From contig NZ_PCOC01000002.1 of the NCBI RefSeq assembly GCF_002975205.1, positions 434,001 to 498,000 of the forward strand: a stretch of DNA of 64,000 bases. Direction: 5' to 3'. The position numbers were made by a program, and so were the translations under genes. Position 1 is the first letter of the stretch, and each line of letters begins with the position of its first letter. Below are positions 23,393 through 31,641 of this stretch, one piece after another. The stretch is from Ochrobactrum vermis (GTDB taxonomy: Bacteria; Pseudomonadota; Alphaproteobacteria; Rhizobiales; Rhizobiaceae). The notes under the pieces are model-generated. The model searched no databases. It had not been told where the DNA came from and saw nothing but the letters and a program-made list of their open reading frames with translations.

Positions 23393-24298
23393 ATGATCAT
23401 CGACACCCATCTGCATCCAACCAATTTGGTCGACGAGGCTTGGCGTCATACCGGTGAACCGTTCACCGGTGAGCGTATGCTGAAGCTCATGGACGGCCCT
23501 TATATGATCAACGGCAAGCCGCGCCGGATCGATATGGGCTTCATTCAGCCGCCACCCGGCAATACGGGTTATCGCGATGGTAACCGCCGCGGGCGCGACG
23601 GCATTCGCGATTACATGTCTTATGTCGCCGAGCTTTGCCAGAAATATCCGGACCGCTTCATCGGCAACTTCAACTTCAATCCCCGCTGGGGCCCGGAAAA
23701 CGGGGCTGCGGAACTGGAATTCCACGTCAAGGAATACGGCTTCAAAATGCTGAAGCTGCATTCCAACATGCATGGTTATCGCCCTGACCGGGCATTGGAA
23801 TGGCTCCGGCCTGCCATGAAGAAGTGTGCGGAGTTGGGCGTCGTCGTGCTTATCCACACGGGTGACGGGCCTTATTCGATCCCGACGCAGTTCTATCCCA
23901 TCATTCGCGAATTCCCGATGGTAAACTTCATCATCGGTCATTTCGGGATACAGACGGGCGGTAACTACTCGTTCGAAGCGTTCTGGATGGCGATGGATTC
24001 ACCGAATGTCTATTGCGAGTCCGGCTGGTGCTTCCAGTCGCGCATCGTGGAGTTTGCAAAGCAACTGCCGCCAAACAAGATCGTGTTCGGAACGGATTCG
24101 CCGCCGAACAATCCGGGCATGTGGCTGCGCGAGCTGGAGGTTCTGTGTTCGCCTGAGCCGCAGGGCATGAACCTTAGTGAAGATATTCTCGAAGACTATC
24201 TGGGCAACAATATTGCCCGTCTCGTCGGTATCGAACCCACCAAGCCTCCCAAGGATCTGGCGGAAGCGGAGAAACGCCTCAAGGCGACATACGTCTGA
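23393..24298 (+). CDS. ACMSD-type amidohydrolase (Amidohydro_2), metal site intact
   Basis: 301 residues, tandem paralogue of the preceding gene. Complete metal set: H6-x-H8 in DTHLHPTN, H155 in LIHTGDGPYS, H183 in IGHFG and D235 in FGTDSPPN. Relatives (ACMSD, gamma-resorcylate and isoorotate decarboxylases) use zinc or manganese for non-oxidative decarboxylation or ring hydrolysis. A COG0523 metallochaperone downstream fits a zinc enzyme. The substrate is unknown; the neighbouring nucleobase-type permease and deaminase suggest a carboxylated N-heterocycle. A 17-bp gap to the upstream paralogue indicates one message. Confidence 0.85.
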   Translation: MIIDTHLHPTNLVDEAWRHTGEPFTGERMLKLMDGPYMINGKPRRIDMGFIQPPPGNTGYRDGNRRGRDGIRDYMSYVAELCQKYPDRFIGNFNFNPRWGPENGAAELEFHVKEYGFKMLKLHSNMHGYRPDRALEWLRPAMKKCAELGVVVLIHTGDGPYSIPTQFYPIIREFPMVNFIIGHFGIQTGGNYSFEAFWMAMDSPNVYCESGWCFQSRIVEFAKQLPPNKIVFGTDSPPNNPGMWLRELEVLCSPEPQGMNLSEDILEDYLGNNIARLVGIEPTKPPKDLAEAEKRLKATYV

Positions 24299-24304
24299 GG
24301 CGGT

Positions 24305-24330
24305 GTGCGGGGTGCGCGTGCGCCCCGCAC
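24305..24330 (+). other. Intercistronic GC hairpin
   Basis: GTGCGGGG (24305-24312) and CCCCGCAC (24323-24330) flank a 10-nt loop between the second amidohydrolase and ubiD. There is no T tract, so it more likely protects or segments the message than terminates it. Confidence 0.5.
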
Positions 24331-24358
24331 ATTTCATGAAATGACATCGGGAGGAGTC

Positions 24359-25777
24359 ATGAACGAGCTGCATTCAATCACCAAGACGGGAACACAGGAT
24401 TTTCAGAGTTTCGCGAACGTCTACCGGCAACTTTATCCCGATGACGTTGTTCATATCCGCGACCCCCTGCACGATGGTCGCGATGTCACCGCTTTGGTGG
24501 CCGCGCTGGCTGAAAAAGGCAAAACGCCCATGCTGATCTGCGATCAGGTTCCGGGCAGCGAGGTACCGCTGGTCACGAATGTGTTCGCGTCGCGCGAACG
24601 GATCGCCCGTATTTTCGGAACAAGTGTCTCCGAGCTTCATGGGGAGTATCAGAAACGAGCCAATACTCCGATCGAGCCTGAATATGTTGCTGACGGCCCG
24701 GTAATGGAACAGGTTGATGAGAGCAAGGACGTGGATCTCGACAAACTGCCGATGATTCGGCATTTCGAGAGTGATCGCGGACCCTACATCACAAATGCGA
24801 TCATTGTTGCGAGTGATCCGGAAACCGGCATCGCCAATCTCAGCTATCACAGATCGATGCGGCACTCCCAGTCGGCGCTGGCAACGAGCCTGCATTCACG
24901 CGGTCATTTATGGCGCATGTATCAGACGGCGCGTGAAGTCGGTCGCCCGCTACCGGTCGCGATGGTGATCGGAGCGCATCCGCTTTTCATGCTGGCCGCT
25001 TCGGCAAGGTTGCCGTTCGGCGCCGATGAGCGCGCTGTTGCTGGCGGGCTGATGCGCGAGCCGTTGCGTCTTGTCAGGACGCCCCGCTACGCTATCGGCG
25101 TTCCGGCGGCAGCGGAATATGTACTGGAGGGGCACCTTGACCCTCATGCACATGTCGAGGAGGGCCCGTTCGGCGAGTTTTCCGGTTATTCCTCGGATCG
25201 TTCGACCAATACGCTGTTTCACATAACGGCGGTCATGCGTCGTAAGGCGCCCTGGCTGGTCGATGTGGTGGGCGGTGCGACGGATGAGCATCTCAACCTT
25301 GCACGCTTGCCGCGCGAAGCCGAAATGTTCGAAAAACTGAAGGCACGGTTCCCATCGGTGACGCGGTTGCATTACCCCACCTCCGGCACACACTTTCATT
25401 GCTATGTGGCGCTCAAGCAAAGCCGACCCGGCGAGGCGCGCCAGGTCATGCTCGGTCTTCTCGGCTGGGACCCTTACTTGAAGACCGTAATAGCGGTTGA
25501 TGACGATATAGACGTCACGCAAGACAGTCAGGTGCTGTGGGCACTAGCCACGCATTTCCAGCCGCATCGTGATCTCTTCAGGATTGATGGTCTGCCGGGC
25601 AGCCCGCTCGACCCTTCCTCAAGCGCCGACGGCACGACGTCACGGCTCGCTCTCGACGCAACCCGCAGCCCCGATTTCCACGGTATTCGTGCGGTCATAG
25701 GCGACGATGCGCTGGGACGTGCGCGCGATCTGGTGGGCAGTCTGGCCGGGGTAAAACTGACGGGAGCGGTGACATGA
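24359..25777 (+). CDS. UbiD-family prenylated-FMN decarboxylase
   Basis: 472 residues, typical for UbiD. GGGAGGAG precedes the ATG at 24359; the frame is open further up. Family blocks: GKTPMLICDQVPGSEVPLVT, YITNAIIVASDPETGIANLS followed by the arginine-bearing SYHRSMRH, IGAHPLFMLAASARLPFG, the catalytic-acid segment EEGPFGEFSGY, and DDDIDVTQDSQVLWALATHF. UbiD enzymes reversibly decarboxylate aromatic, heteroaromatic or unsaturated acids using prenylated FMN. The overlapping ubiX-type gene supplies the cofactor. The substrate is probably not the ubiquinone precursor, because the context is catabolic. Confidence 0.9.
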   Translation: MNELHSITKTGTQDFQSFANVYRQLYPDDVVHIRDPLHDGRDVTALVAALAEKGKTPMLICDQVPGSEVPLVTNVFASRERIARIFGTSVSELHGEYQKRANTPIEPEYVADGPVMEQVDESKDVDLDKLPMIRHFESDRGPYITNAIIVASDPETGIANLSYHRSMRHSQSALATSLHSRGHLWRMYQTAREVGRPLPVAMVIGAHPLFMLAASARLPFGADERAVAGGLMREPLRLVRTPRYAIGVPAAAEYVLEGHLDPHAHVEEGPFGEFSGYSSDRSTNTLFHITAVMRRKAPWLVDVVGGATDEHLNLARLPREAEMFEKLKARFPSVTRLHYPTSGTHFHCYVALKQSRPGEARQVMLGLLGWDPYLKTVIAVDDDIDVTQDSQVLWALATHFQPHRDLFRIDGLPGSPLDPSSSADGTTSRLALDATRSPDFHGIRAVIGDDALGRARDLVGSLAGVKLTGAVT

Positions 25778-26370
25778 ACGCTATTTCCCCAAGACCAGAC
25801 GAATGCCGCCCGCGCATGGTCGTCGGTATCAGCGGCGCATCGGGCTTCGTCTATGGCTTTCGCCTTCTCGAAATTCTGCAGCGACTCCAGATTGAAACGC
25901 ACGTTGTCGTCAGCCGGTCGGCGCTTCTGACCATGACCCACGAGACAGACTATAAGCTCGCCGATATCCGCGATCTGGCAAACTATCTCTACAAGTCCGA
26001 CGATATGGCCGCCAGCATTTCGAGTGGATCCTTCAGAACCATGGGCATGGTCGTAGCGCCATGCTCGATGAAAACGCTGGCGGAAATAGCCCACGGCCTG
26101 TCGGGAAGCCTGATCAGCCGGGCGGGCGACGTCACGTTGAAGGAACGGCGCAAACTAGTGCTTTTGGTCCGCGAAACGCCTTTGACGCAAACCCATATCG
26201 CTAACATGCTGACCGTCACCCAGATGGGCGCAATCGTGACGCCGCCTGTTCCGGCATTTTACGCCAGGCCCGCGAGCATCGCGGAGATGGTCGATCACAC
26301 GGTGGGCCGGGTTCTCGATCTTTTCGATCTTGAGACGGGTGGCGTGCGGCGGTGGCTCAAGACGCCCTGA
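25774..26370 (+). CDS. ubiX: UbiX-family flavin prenyltransferase
   Basis: 198 residues. FMN-binding blocks VVGISGASGFVYGFRLLEIL near the start, THVVVSRSALLTM, and MGMVVAPCSMKTLAEIAHGL are all present, with KERRKLVLLVRETPLTQTHI carrying the dimethylallyl-phosphate site. It makes prenylated FMN for UbiD partners. It overlaps the UbiD gene by ATGA (25774-25777), so the pair is co-translated. The central LYKSDDMAASISSGSF block is also standard. Confidence 0.95.
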   Translation: MNAISPRPDECRPRMVVGISGASGFVYGFRLLEILQRLQIETHVVVSRSALLTMTHETDYKLADIRDLANYLYKSDDMAASISSGSFRTMGMVVAPCSMKTLAEIAHGLSGSLISRAGDVTLKERRKLVLLVRETPLTQTHIANMLTVTQMGAIVTPPVPAFYARPASIAEMVDHTVGRVLDLFDLETGGVRRWLKTP

Positions 26371-26397
26371 TAACGAAAATCCAAGGGAGAAGAAACG

Positions 26398-27474
26398 ATG
26401 TTGAAGACAGTCAAGGACAAGATTCCGGTCACCGTGCTTACCGGTTTTCTCGGTTCCGGCAAGACGACGCTGCTGAACTACATCCTTAAGGAAAATCACG
26501 GCATGAAAATTGCCGTGATCGAGAATGAATTCGGGGAAATCGGTATTGATGGCGATTTGGTCGTGGGCAGTACGGAAGAAATCTTCGAAATGACCAATGG
26601 TTGCGTATGCTGTGTGGCCGAGGCGCGTGATGATCTTTTGCGGGTTATACGCCAGCTGCTGGCCAGACCGGAACGTCTCGACCATATCATTATCGAGACG
26701 AGCGGACTTGCCGATCCCTATCCGGTTGCACAGACATTCTTTCTTGACGATCCGATCCGCAACGAAACCAATCTTGATGGCGTCATAACGCTGGTCGACG
26801 TCAAGCATATCCGCCAGCATCTGGACGATATTCATCTCGATGGTATCGACAATCAGGCGGTCGATCAGATCGTCTGTGCAGACCGTATCGTGCTCAATAA
26901 GGTAGATCTGGCGCAGGACGCTGATATCGCTGATGTGACCAAGCGCATCCGCCACCTGAACGAAACTGCGGATATCGTGTTGTCGAGCTATGCGCAGATC
27001 GATCTGACCAAAATCCTTGGGCTGGCGGCCTTCGACCGCAATCGCAAAATGGCAGCCGAGATCGATTTCGACTGGCATACACACAATCATCATCACCACG
27101 ATGATGACCACAATCAGAAGCATGAGGATCACGGTCACGACCATACATGGCTCGGTGATGCCAGCCATACGCATGACGTGTCGGTCACGTCGGTCGGCAT
27201 CGAGCTTCCGGGCAATATGGACCCGCAGAAAATTTCGCGCTGGGTGCAGGAACTCAAGCGACAGAACAACGAGAATCTGTTCCGAATGAAAGGCATCTTT
27301 TCCGTGCAGGACGATGACTATTGCTACGTCCTGCACGGCGTTCACAATGAGATCGAGTTCCGCCCCAATCATCCATGGGCCGGAGACCAGCGCTCGAACA
27401 AGATGATCTTCATCGGGCGCAATCTCGACCGGGCTTCGCTGCAGGCCCGTATAGAAGCGTGCCGGGCGTCATAA
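26398..27474 (+). CDS. COG0523 (CobW/ZNG1-like) GTP-dependent metallochaperone
   Basis: 358 residues. Walker A GFLGSGKT (16-23), the metal-binding CVCC (69-72) in TNGCVCCVAEARDDL, and the guanine motif NKVD (167-170) are clear. A histidine-rich loop (227-259, HTHNHHHHDDDHNQKHED and following) probably binds zinc, and the C-terminal CobW_C domain follows (FSVQDDDYCYVLHGV). Such proteins hand zinc or a related metal to client enzymes. In an operon with three amidohydrolase-superfamily enzymes the clients are very likely these, though this is inference. No zinc-responsive operator was seen here. Confidence 0.85.
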   Translation: MLKTVKDKIPVTVLTGFLGSGKTTLLNYILKENHGMKIAVIENEFGEIGIDGDLVVGSTEEIFEMTNGCVCCVAEARDDLLRVIRQLLARPERLDHIIIETSGLADPYPVAQTFFLDDPIRNETNLDGVITLVDVKHIRQHLDDIHLDGIDNQAVDQIVCADRIVLNKVDLAQDADIADVTKRIRHLNETADIVLSSYAQIDLTKILGLAAFDRNRKMAAEIDFDWHTHNHHHHDDDHNQKHEDHGHDHTWLGDASHTHDVSVTSVGIELPGNMDPQKISRWVQELKRQNNENLFRMKGIFSVQDDDYCYVLHGVHNEIEFRPNHPWAGDQRSNKMIFIGRNLDRASLQARIEACRAS

Positions 27475-27532
27475 CCCGCGACTGATCGGCTTCGAAGCTG
27501 GGAGTTTATCCGCCACATTACAAGGAGTGGGG

Positions 27533-27631
27533 ATGATTTTCGAAGCCGGTTTGATGGAATACGCGAAGAAAACGTCGAGACAAGACGTCTTGAAAGGAAC
27601 GGCCACAAGTCGTTGGAAATTGACTCAATAA
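27533..27631 (+). CDS. Possible 32-residue leader peptide before the NCS2 permease
   Basis: MIFEAGLMEYAKKTSRQDVL and twelve further residues, with a well-placed AAGGAG (27522-27527) five bases before the ATG, ending 11 bp before the permease start. The palindrome CAAGACGTCTTG lies within it. I do not recognise it; it may simply be a control region that happens to be open. Confidence 0.3.
   Translation: MIFEAGLMEYAKKTSRQDVLKGTATSRWKLTQ
27581..27592. repeat. 12-bp palindrome CAAGACGTCTTG (copy 2)
   Basis: Identical to 11326-11337, and the identity extends to GACAAGACGTCTTGA. It stands 51 bp before the NCS2 permease start; copy 1 stands 38 bp from the BenE-like permease start. Two copies before two permease genes suggest a shared operator. 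Confidence 0.45.
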
Positions 27632-27642
27632 GGGGAACAACG

Positions 27643-29001
27643 ATGACATCTGCAATACATCCAGTCGATGAAATACTACCAGCCAAGAAAACACTCACTC
27701 TGGCGCTGCAGCACGTTGCTGTGTCCTATGTGGGATCGGTTGCGGTACCGTTGATTATCGCCAATGCGCTCGGCTTCAGCTCCGAGGAAACCATCATACT
27801 GATCAGTGTTACCTTCTTTTGTTCAGGTATCGCGACGCTGTTGCAAACCATCGGGTTTTGGCGTTTCGGCGTGCGTCTCCCGATCATGAACGGTGTCGCC
27901 TTTTCAAGTGTTTCGGCCATCATCGCTATCGGTTCCATGCCGGGAGTCGGTATAGCGGGTATTTGCGGAGCAGTGATCGCAGGCGGCATCTTCATCATGC
28001 TAATCGCACCGATCACCGGCCATCTGCGACGCTTCTTTCCGCCGGTCGTAACGGGCTGCATTGTCACCGCCATCGGCGTGCAGCTTCTGCCGGAAGCCTA
28101 TCAATGGGCAGGTGGCGGACGTGGCCAGTCCGATTTCGGCGATCCGGCCTTTCTGGGCGTGGCGCTGCTGGTCCTGATCGTCATTCTAGCATTCAATAGG
28201 CTTGGATCGCCGCTACTGAAAAATCTAGCCGTGCTTTTCGGCATGGGGGCAGGGGCTCTCGTCGCCTTTCTCCTGGGGATGGGCAATCTCAGTCCGGTCG
28301 AAACCGCTCCTTGGGTCACCGTGCCAACACCGTTCCATTTCGGTCTGCCGACGTTCGCTGTCCTGCCTTTTATGACGATAGTGATCGTCATGATTGTCCA
28401 GACGGTCGAATCCATGGGGCTGTTCATTTCAATCGGCGAGATCGTTGACAAGGATGTGACGCCTGAACAGGTTGCCGATGGGGTGCGCGCCAACGGTCTT
28501 GCCAGCGCGGTTGCCGGTGTATTTGCAGGGTTTCCCTTCATTGCTCATATGGAAAATGTCGGGCTCATCATTTTGAGCGGCGTGCGCAGCCGCTGGGTCG
28601 TCGCCCTGTGCGGCTTTATGCTGTGCGTTATCGCCTTCTTTCCAAAGTTCGGTGCAGTCCTCGCGGCGGTGCCGGCACCGGCACTCGGCGGCGCAGCGGT
28701 GGCGATGTTCGGCATTGTCGCGGCGGCAGGCATCCAGTCATTGTCCAAGGTCGATTATGCGAATAATCAGTACAACATTCTGATTGTCGCACTGACGCTA
28801 GCCATCGCTTTCATTCCGATCATGTCACCCAATCTGTTCCAGCAACTACCGGACTGGACGCAGTCTATCTTGCATTCGAGTGTCGTGGTCGCTTGCGTGG
28901 TTTCAGTGACGCTCAATCTTGTCCTCAACGGATTGGGAGACCGCAATGAGACACATGATGGTCATCTGGCCGTGGCGAAATCCCAGACAGACGGCGGCTG
29001 A
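27643..29001 (+). CDS. NCS2-family nucleobase (xanthine/uracil-type) permease
   Basis: 452 residues, about fourteen hydrophobic segments with an AGGGGA ribosome site ahead of the ATG at 27643. Family blocks: LALQHVAVSYVGSVAVPLII, PPVVTGCIVTAIGVQL, IVQTVESMGLFISIGEIVDK and the signature HMENVGLIILSGVRSR. NCS2 carriers import purines, uracil or similar heterocycles with protons. The presence of the uptake gene among decarboxylases and a deaminase is the main clue that the operon consumes a nucleobase-like compound. Exact specificity cannot be read. Confidence 0.9.
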   Translation: MTSAIHPVDEILPAKKTLTLALQHVAVSYVGSVAVPLIIANALGFSSEETIILISVTFFCSGIATLLQTIGFWRFGVRLPIMNGVAFSSVSAIIAIGSMPGVGIAGICGAVIAGGIFIMLIAPITGHLRRFFPPVVTGCIVTAIGVQLLPEAYQWAGGGRGQSDFGDPAFLGVALLVLIVILAFNRLGSPLLKNLAVLFGMGAGALVAFLLGMGNLSPVETAPWVTVPTPFHFGLPTFAVLPFMTIVIVMIVQTVESMGLFISIGEIVDKDVTPEQVADGVRANGLASAVAGVFAGFPFIAHMENVGLIILSGVRSRWVVALCGFMLCVIAFFPKFGAVLAAVPAPALGGAAVAMFGIVAAAGIQSLSKVDYANNQYNILIVALTLAIAFIPIMSPNLFQQLPDWTQSILHSSVVVACVVSVTLNLVLNGLGDRNETHDGHLAVAKSQTDGG

Positions 29002-29017
29002 ACATAACCAGCTACGG

Positions 29018-29038
29018 GGCCGGGCGTGCTGCCCGGCC
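29018..29038 (+). other. Intercistronic GC hairpin
   Basis: GGCCGGGC (29018-29025) and GCCCGGCC (29031-29038) with loop GTGCT, after the permease stop. No T tract follows. The 139-bp gap may hold a weaker internal promoter or simply divide the message. Confidence 0.5.
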
Positions 29039-29140
29039 TGCGAGCGGAAGCTTCTCACCCGCCGTCACAGACATCGCCGGAGACGGCAGGCGACGTAAGC
29101 CCGTTCTACCCTTTCAGTTCCATTCAGATAATGAGGTTAC

Positions 29141-30442
29141 ATGATGGACAATGTGTTCCAGCAATCCGCCGCGCCGCGCCGTCGTCTTGTTCGGGGAGGT
29201 ATGGTCGCAGTCGGCGCCAGGGATGTCCGGCAGGCCGATATGCTGATTTCCGAAAAGGGCGTCATCATGGATATTGCGTCCGATATCGAGCTTGAGGACG
29301 ACATGCAGCTCATCGATGCGGAAGGCTGTATTGTTTCGCCGGGTCTGGTGGATATGCACCAGCACCTCGACAAGACAGGCGTGCTGCGTTTCGCGCCCAA
29401 CCCATCGGGCACTTTGCAGGGCGCGCGCGACGCTTTCGCAAAATATGCACGGCAGGCACCGCCCGACGATATTTTCAAGCGGGCATCCAGAACCATCGAG
29501 CGCTGTCTCAGCCGCGGCACCACCGCTATCCGCAGCCATGTGAATGTGGACAAGGATGCGGGCTTCAACGGCATAGAGGCGCTGGCGAAACTACGATCGG
29601 ACTGGGCCGACCGGGTGAAGCTGCAGCTCGTGGCTTTCATGATCCCTCATCCGGGGCAAGATTTGGACTGGCTGGAAGCCAACATTGATCGCGCGGTCGC
29701 GCTGGCCGACGCAGTGGGTGGCACACCTGCGGTGGCGGAAGACCCGGAGCGTTATCTCGATATCCTGTTTGCCGCTGCGGCACGCCATGGCCGTCCCATC
29801 GATCTGCATCTCGATGAACATCTCAACCCGCAACGCCCGCTTTTCAATGCTGTTTTCGAGCGGGTTCGTCGCTATGGTCTGGAGGCGCGCACCGTGCTTA
29901 GCCATGCTTCGGTTCTCAGTGCGATGGAACGCCCGGATTTTGAAGCGATCCTTGAGCAGATCATCGCGTTGAAGCTCGGTGTTGTCACGCTGCCTGCGGC
30001 CAATCTTTATCTGCAGGCGCGTGATTGCGACAAGCTGCCGCCGCGTGGGTTGACACGGGTGGCGGAGATCGTACGGGCCGGTGTGCCTATTGCCACTGCT
30101 TCTGACAATATCGAAGACCCTTTCGTTCCGACCGGTTCCGGTGACATGCTGGAAATTGCACGCTGGACTCTGCTCGCGGGTCATCTCAAGGGCGACGAAC
30201 TTGCTACCGCCTACTCCATGATTACCGCAATCCCTGCAAAACTCATGGGGCTTAAGGAATATGGCTTGCATCGCGGAGCGCGGGCTGATTTTCTGCTGGC
30301 CAAAGCCGAAAGCATCGACGGCTTCGTGGCCGGCGGAACACCGAATTTGCGGGTTTTCTCCAATGGAACGCTTGTATCGGAGACGCAAATCGCCACGGTG
30401 AGCGCGGCGAAGACGCAATCCGTCGTGCGTGAAACGGCCTGA
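29141..30442 (+). CDS. Cytosine-deaminase-like amidohydrolase
   Basis: 433 residues. Metal ligands appear as HQHLD near residue 73, HLDEH (near 220), HASV and SDN. The block SDNIEDPFVPTGSGDMLEIA matches the codA family's DPWYPLG-type segment. CodA relatives remove amino groups from pyrimidines, pterins, triazines or creatinine, or hydrolyse cyclic amides. The position after an NCS2 permease suggests it acts on the imported heterocycle. Two adjacent ATGs (29141, 29144) are equally likely starts. Confidence 0.8.
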   Translation: MMDNVFQQSAAPRRRLVRGGMVAVGARDVRQADMLISEKGVIMDIASDIELEDDMQLIDAEGCIVSPGLVDMHQHLDKTGVLRFAPNPSGTLQGARDAFAKYARQAPPDDIFKRASRTIERCLSRGTTAIRSHVNVDKDAGFNGIEALAKLRSDWADRVKLQLVAFMIPHPGQDLDWLEANIDRAVALADAVGGTPAVAEDPERYLDILFAAAARHGRPIDLHLDEHLNPQRPLFNAVFERVRRYGLEARTVLSHASVLSAMERPDFEAILEQIIALKLGVVTLPAANLYLQARDCDKLPPRGLTRVAEIVRAGVPIATASDNIEDPFVPTGSGDMLEIARWTLLAGHLKGDELATAYSMITAIPAKLMGLKEYGLHRGARADFLLAKAESIDGFVAGGTPNLRVFSNGTLVSETQIATVSAAKTQSVVRETA

Positions 30443-30478
30443 GACGTCGCGTGCTCCGGATAAAAGCGGGGGAGATCG

Positions 30479-31510
30479 ATGGCCGGGGGATTGGCAAAGC
30501 GACTGACAGTATTTGGGATGGTTATCCTGCGCGAAGCGATCAGCGTCTATTGGACGCTGATCAAGATCATGCTGCCGGTAATGGTCCTGACACAACTGGC
30601 AATCGAGATGGGTTTGATCAAGGCCATCTCGCCCGCCTTCGCTCCGGTCATGCAGTTCGTTGGACTGCCCCCGGAAGCGGGTTTCGTCTGGGCGATGAAC
30701 CTGCTCGTTGGCGTATGGAGCGGGGCGGTGGTGATGTTCGCCGTCTTGCCGGTCGACACGCTGACCACAGCGCAGGTGACGATCCTCGGTTCGCTCTTCC
30801 TCTTCGCCCACGCTATTCCCATTGAACAGCGTATCGTGCAAAAAGCGGGGCCACGCTTGATCGTTTCTACCCTGATCCGGCTTGGCGGCGGGCTTGTCTT
30901 CGCATGGGGGATCAATCTGATTTCCAGCCGTACGGGCTGGCTGATGGAGCCGGCTGCACCGAGCTGGGTGCCAGGCCACTACGATGCAAGTTGGAGCAGT
31001 TTCGTCGCCGACACTGCTTCCACGCTGGTCTGGATATTCGTTGTTCTGCTTGGTCTGGTGGCCGTGCTACGGACAATGGATGCGCTTGATGTGACGCGTT
31101 TCCTCAACCTGCTTCTTTCGCCCCTGTTGCGCCTGCTCGGCATCGCAAAGGATGCCGCTCCATTGACAGTTGTCGGACTGGTGTTGGGTCTGTCCTATGG
31201 CGGGGGCCTCATCATTCGCGAAGCGCAACGAGGGCACATTCAGCCTCGGGATGTCTTTCTGGCGTCGAGTTTCATGGGCCTCTGCCACAGCCTGATCGAA
31301 GATACGCTGATCGTGGTGGCTCTTGGCGCGGATATCTATGTCGTGCTGTTTGGACGTCTGATTTTCTCCGTGCTCCTGATCGCGATATTTGCCAGATTTC
31401 TGCGTGGAACGGGCGATGTCTTCTTCTTCCGCTTCCTTTATCGGGACACGCAGCATGGCAAATCGCGATCGCAATACCGACCGGTGACAGAGCAGCCATT
31501 GGATTTATAA
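30479..31510 (+). CDS. Gate-domain (nucleoside-recognition) membrane protein
   Basis: 343 residues, several hydrophobic segments in two repeats. Each half carries a gate-type block: VGVWSGAVVMFAVLP in the first and LGLSYGGGLIIREAQR with MGLCHSLIEDTLIVVALG in the second. Proteins with two such nucleoside-recognition gate domains are found beside transport and spore-maturation genes; their role is unclear. As the last gene of the heterocycle operon it may be a second transport component. GGGGGAG before the ATG fixes the start. Confidence 0.7.
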   Translation: MAGGLAKRLTVFGMVILREAISVYWTLIKIMLPVMVLTQLAIEMGLIKAISPAFAPVMQFVGLPPEAGFVWAMNLLVGVWSGAVVMFAVLPVDTLTTAQVTILGSLFLFAHAIPIEQRIVQKAGPRLIVSTLIRLGGGLVFAWGINLISSRTGWLMEPAAPSWVPGHYDASWSSFVADTASTLVWIFVVLLGLVAVLRTMDALDVTRFLNLLLSPLLRLLGIAKDAAPLTVVGLVLGLSYGGGLIIREAQRGHIQPRDVFLASSFMGLCHSLIEDTLIVVALGADIYVVLFGRLIFSVLLIAIFARFLRGTGDVFFFRFLYRDTQHGKSRSQYRPVTEQPLDL

Positions 31511-31527
31511 ATGCCGAATTTGATAGT

Positions 31528-31547
31528 GCTCCAGTTGAAACTGGAGC
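31528..31547. terminator. Hairpin between convergent genes
   Basis: GCTCCAGTT (31528-31536), loop GA, AACTGGAGC (31539-31547): a perfect 9-bp stem between the operon end and the minus-strand SorC gene end. It lacks a T run on either side, so its efficiency is uncertain. Confidence 0.5.
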
Positions 31548-31641
31548 AAGGTAAAGAATGCGCAGCGGAACGATCGCTGACGATGCGCCAGCAGTCATGA
31601 AGCCAGAAAAAACAGATGCTGATCTGTCCCGAGTGTGCCTC

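Noticed and set aside
26155..27372. A long minus-strand frame (405 codons) across the COG0523 gene
   Set aside because: It is the antisense of a clearly recognisable GTPase with Walker A and CVCC motifs; its translation has no family character and its length comes from codon bias.
29591..30979. A 462-codon minus-strand frame over the codA-like and gate-protein genes
   Set aside because: It crosses two real plus-strand genes and their gap, is rich in His/Arg/Gln, and matches nothing recognisable; treated as an antisense shadow.
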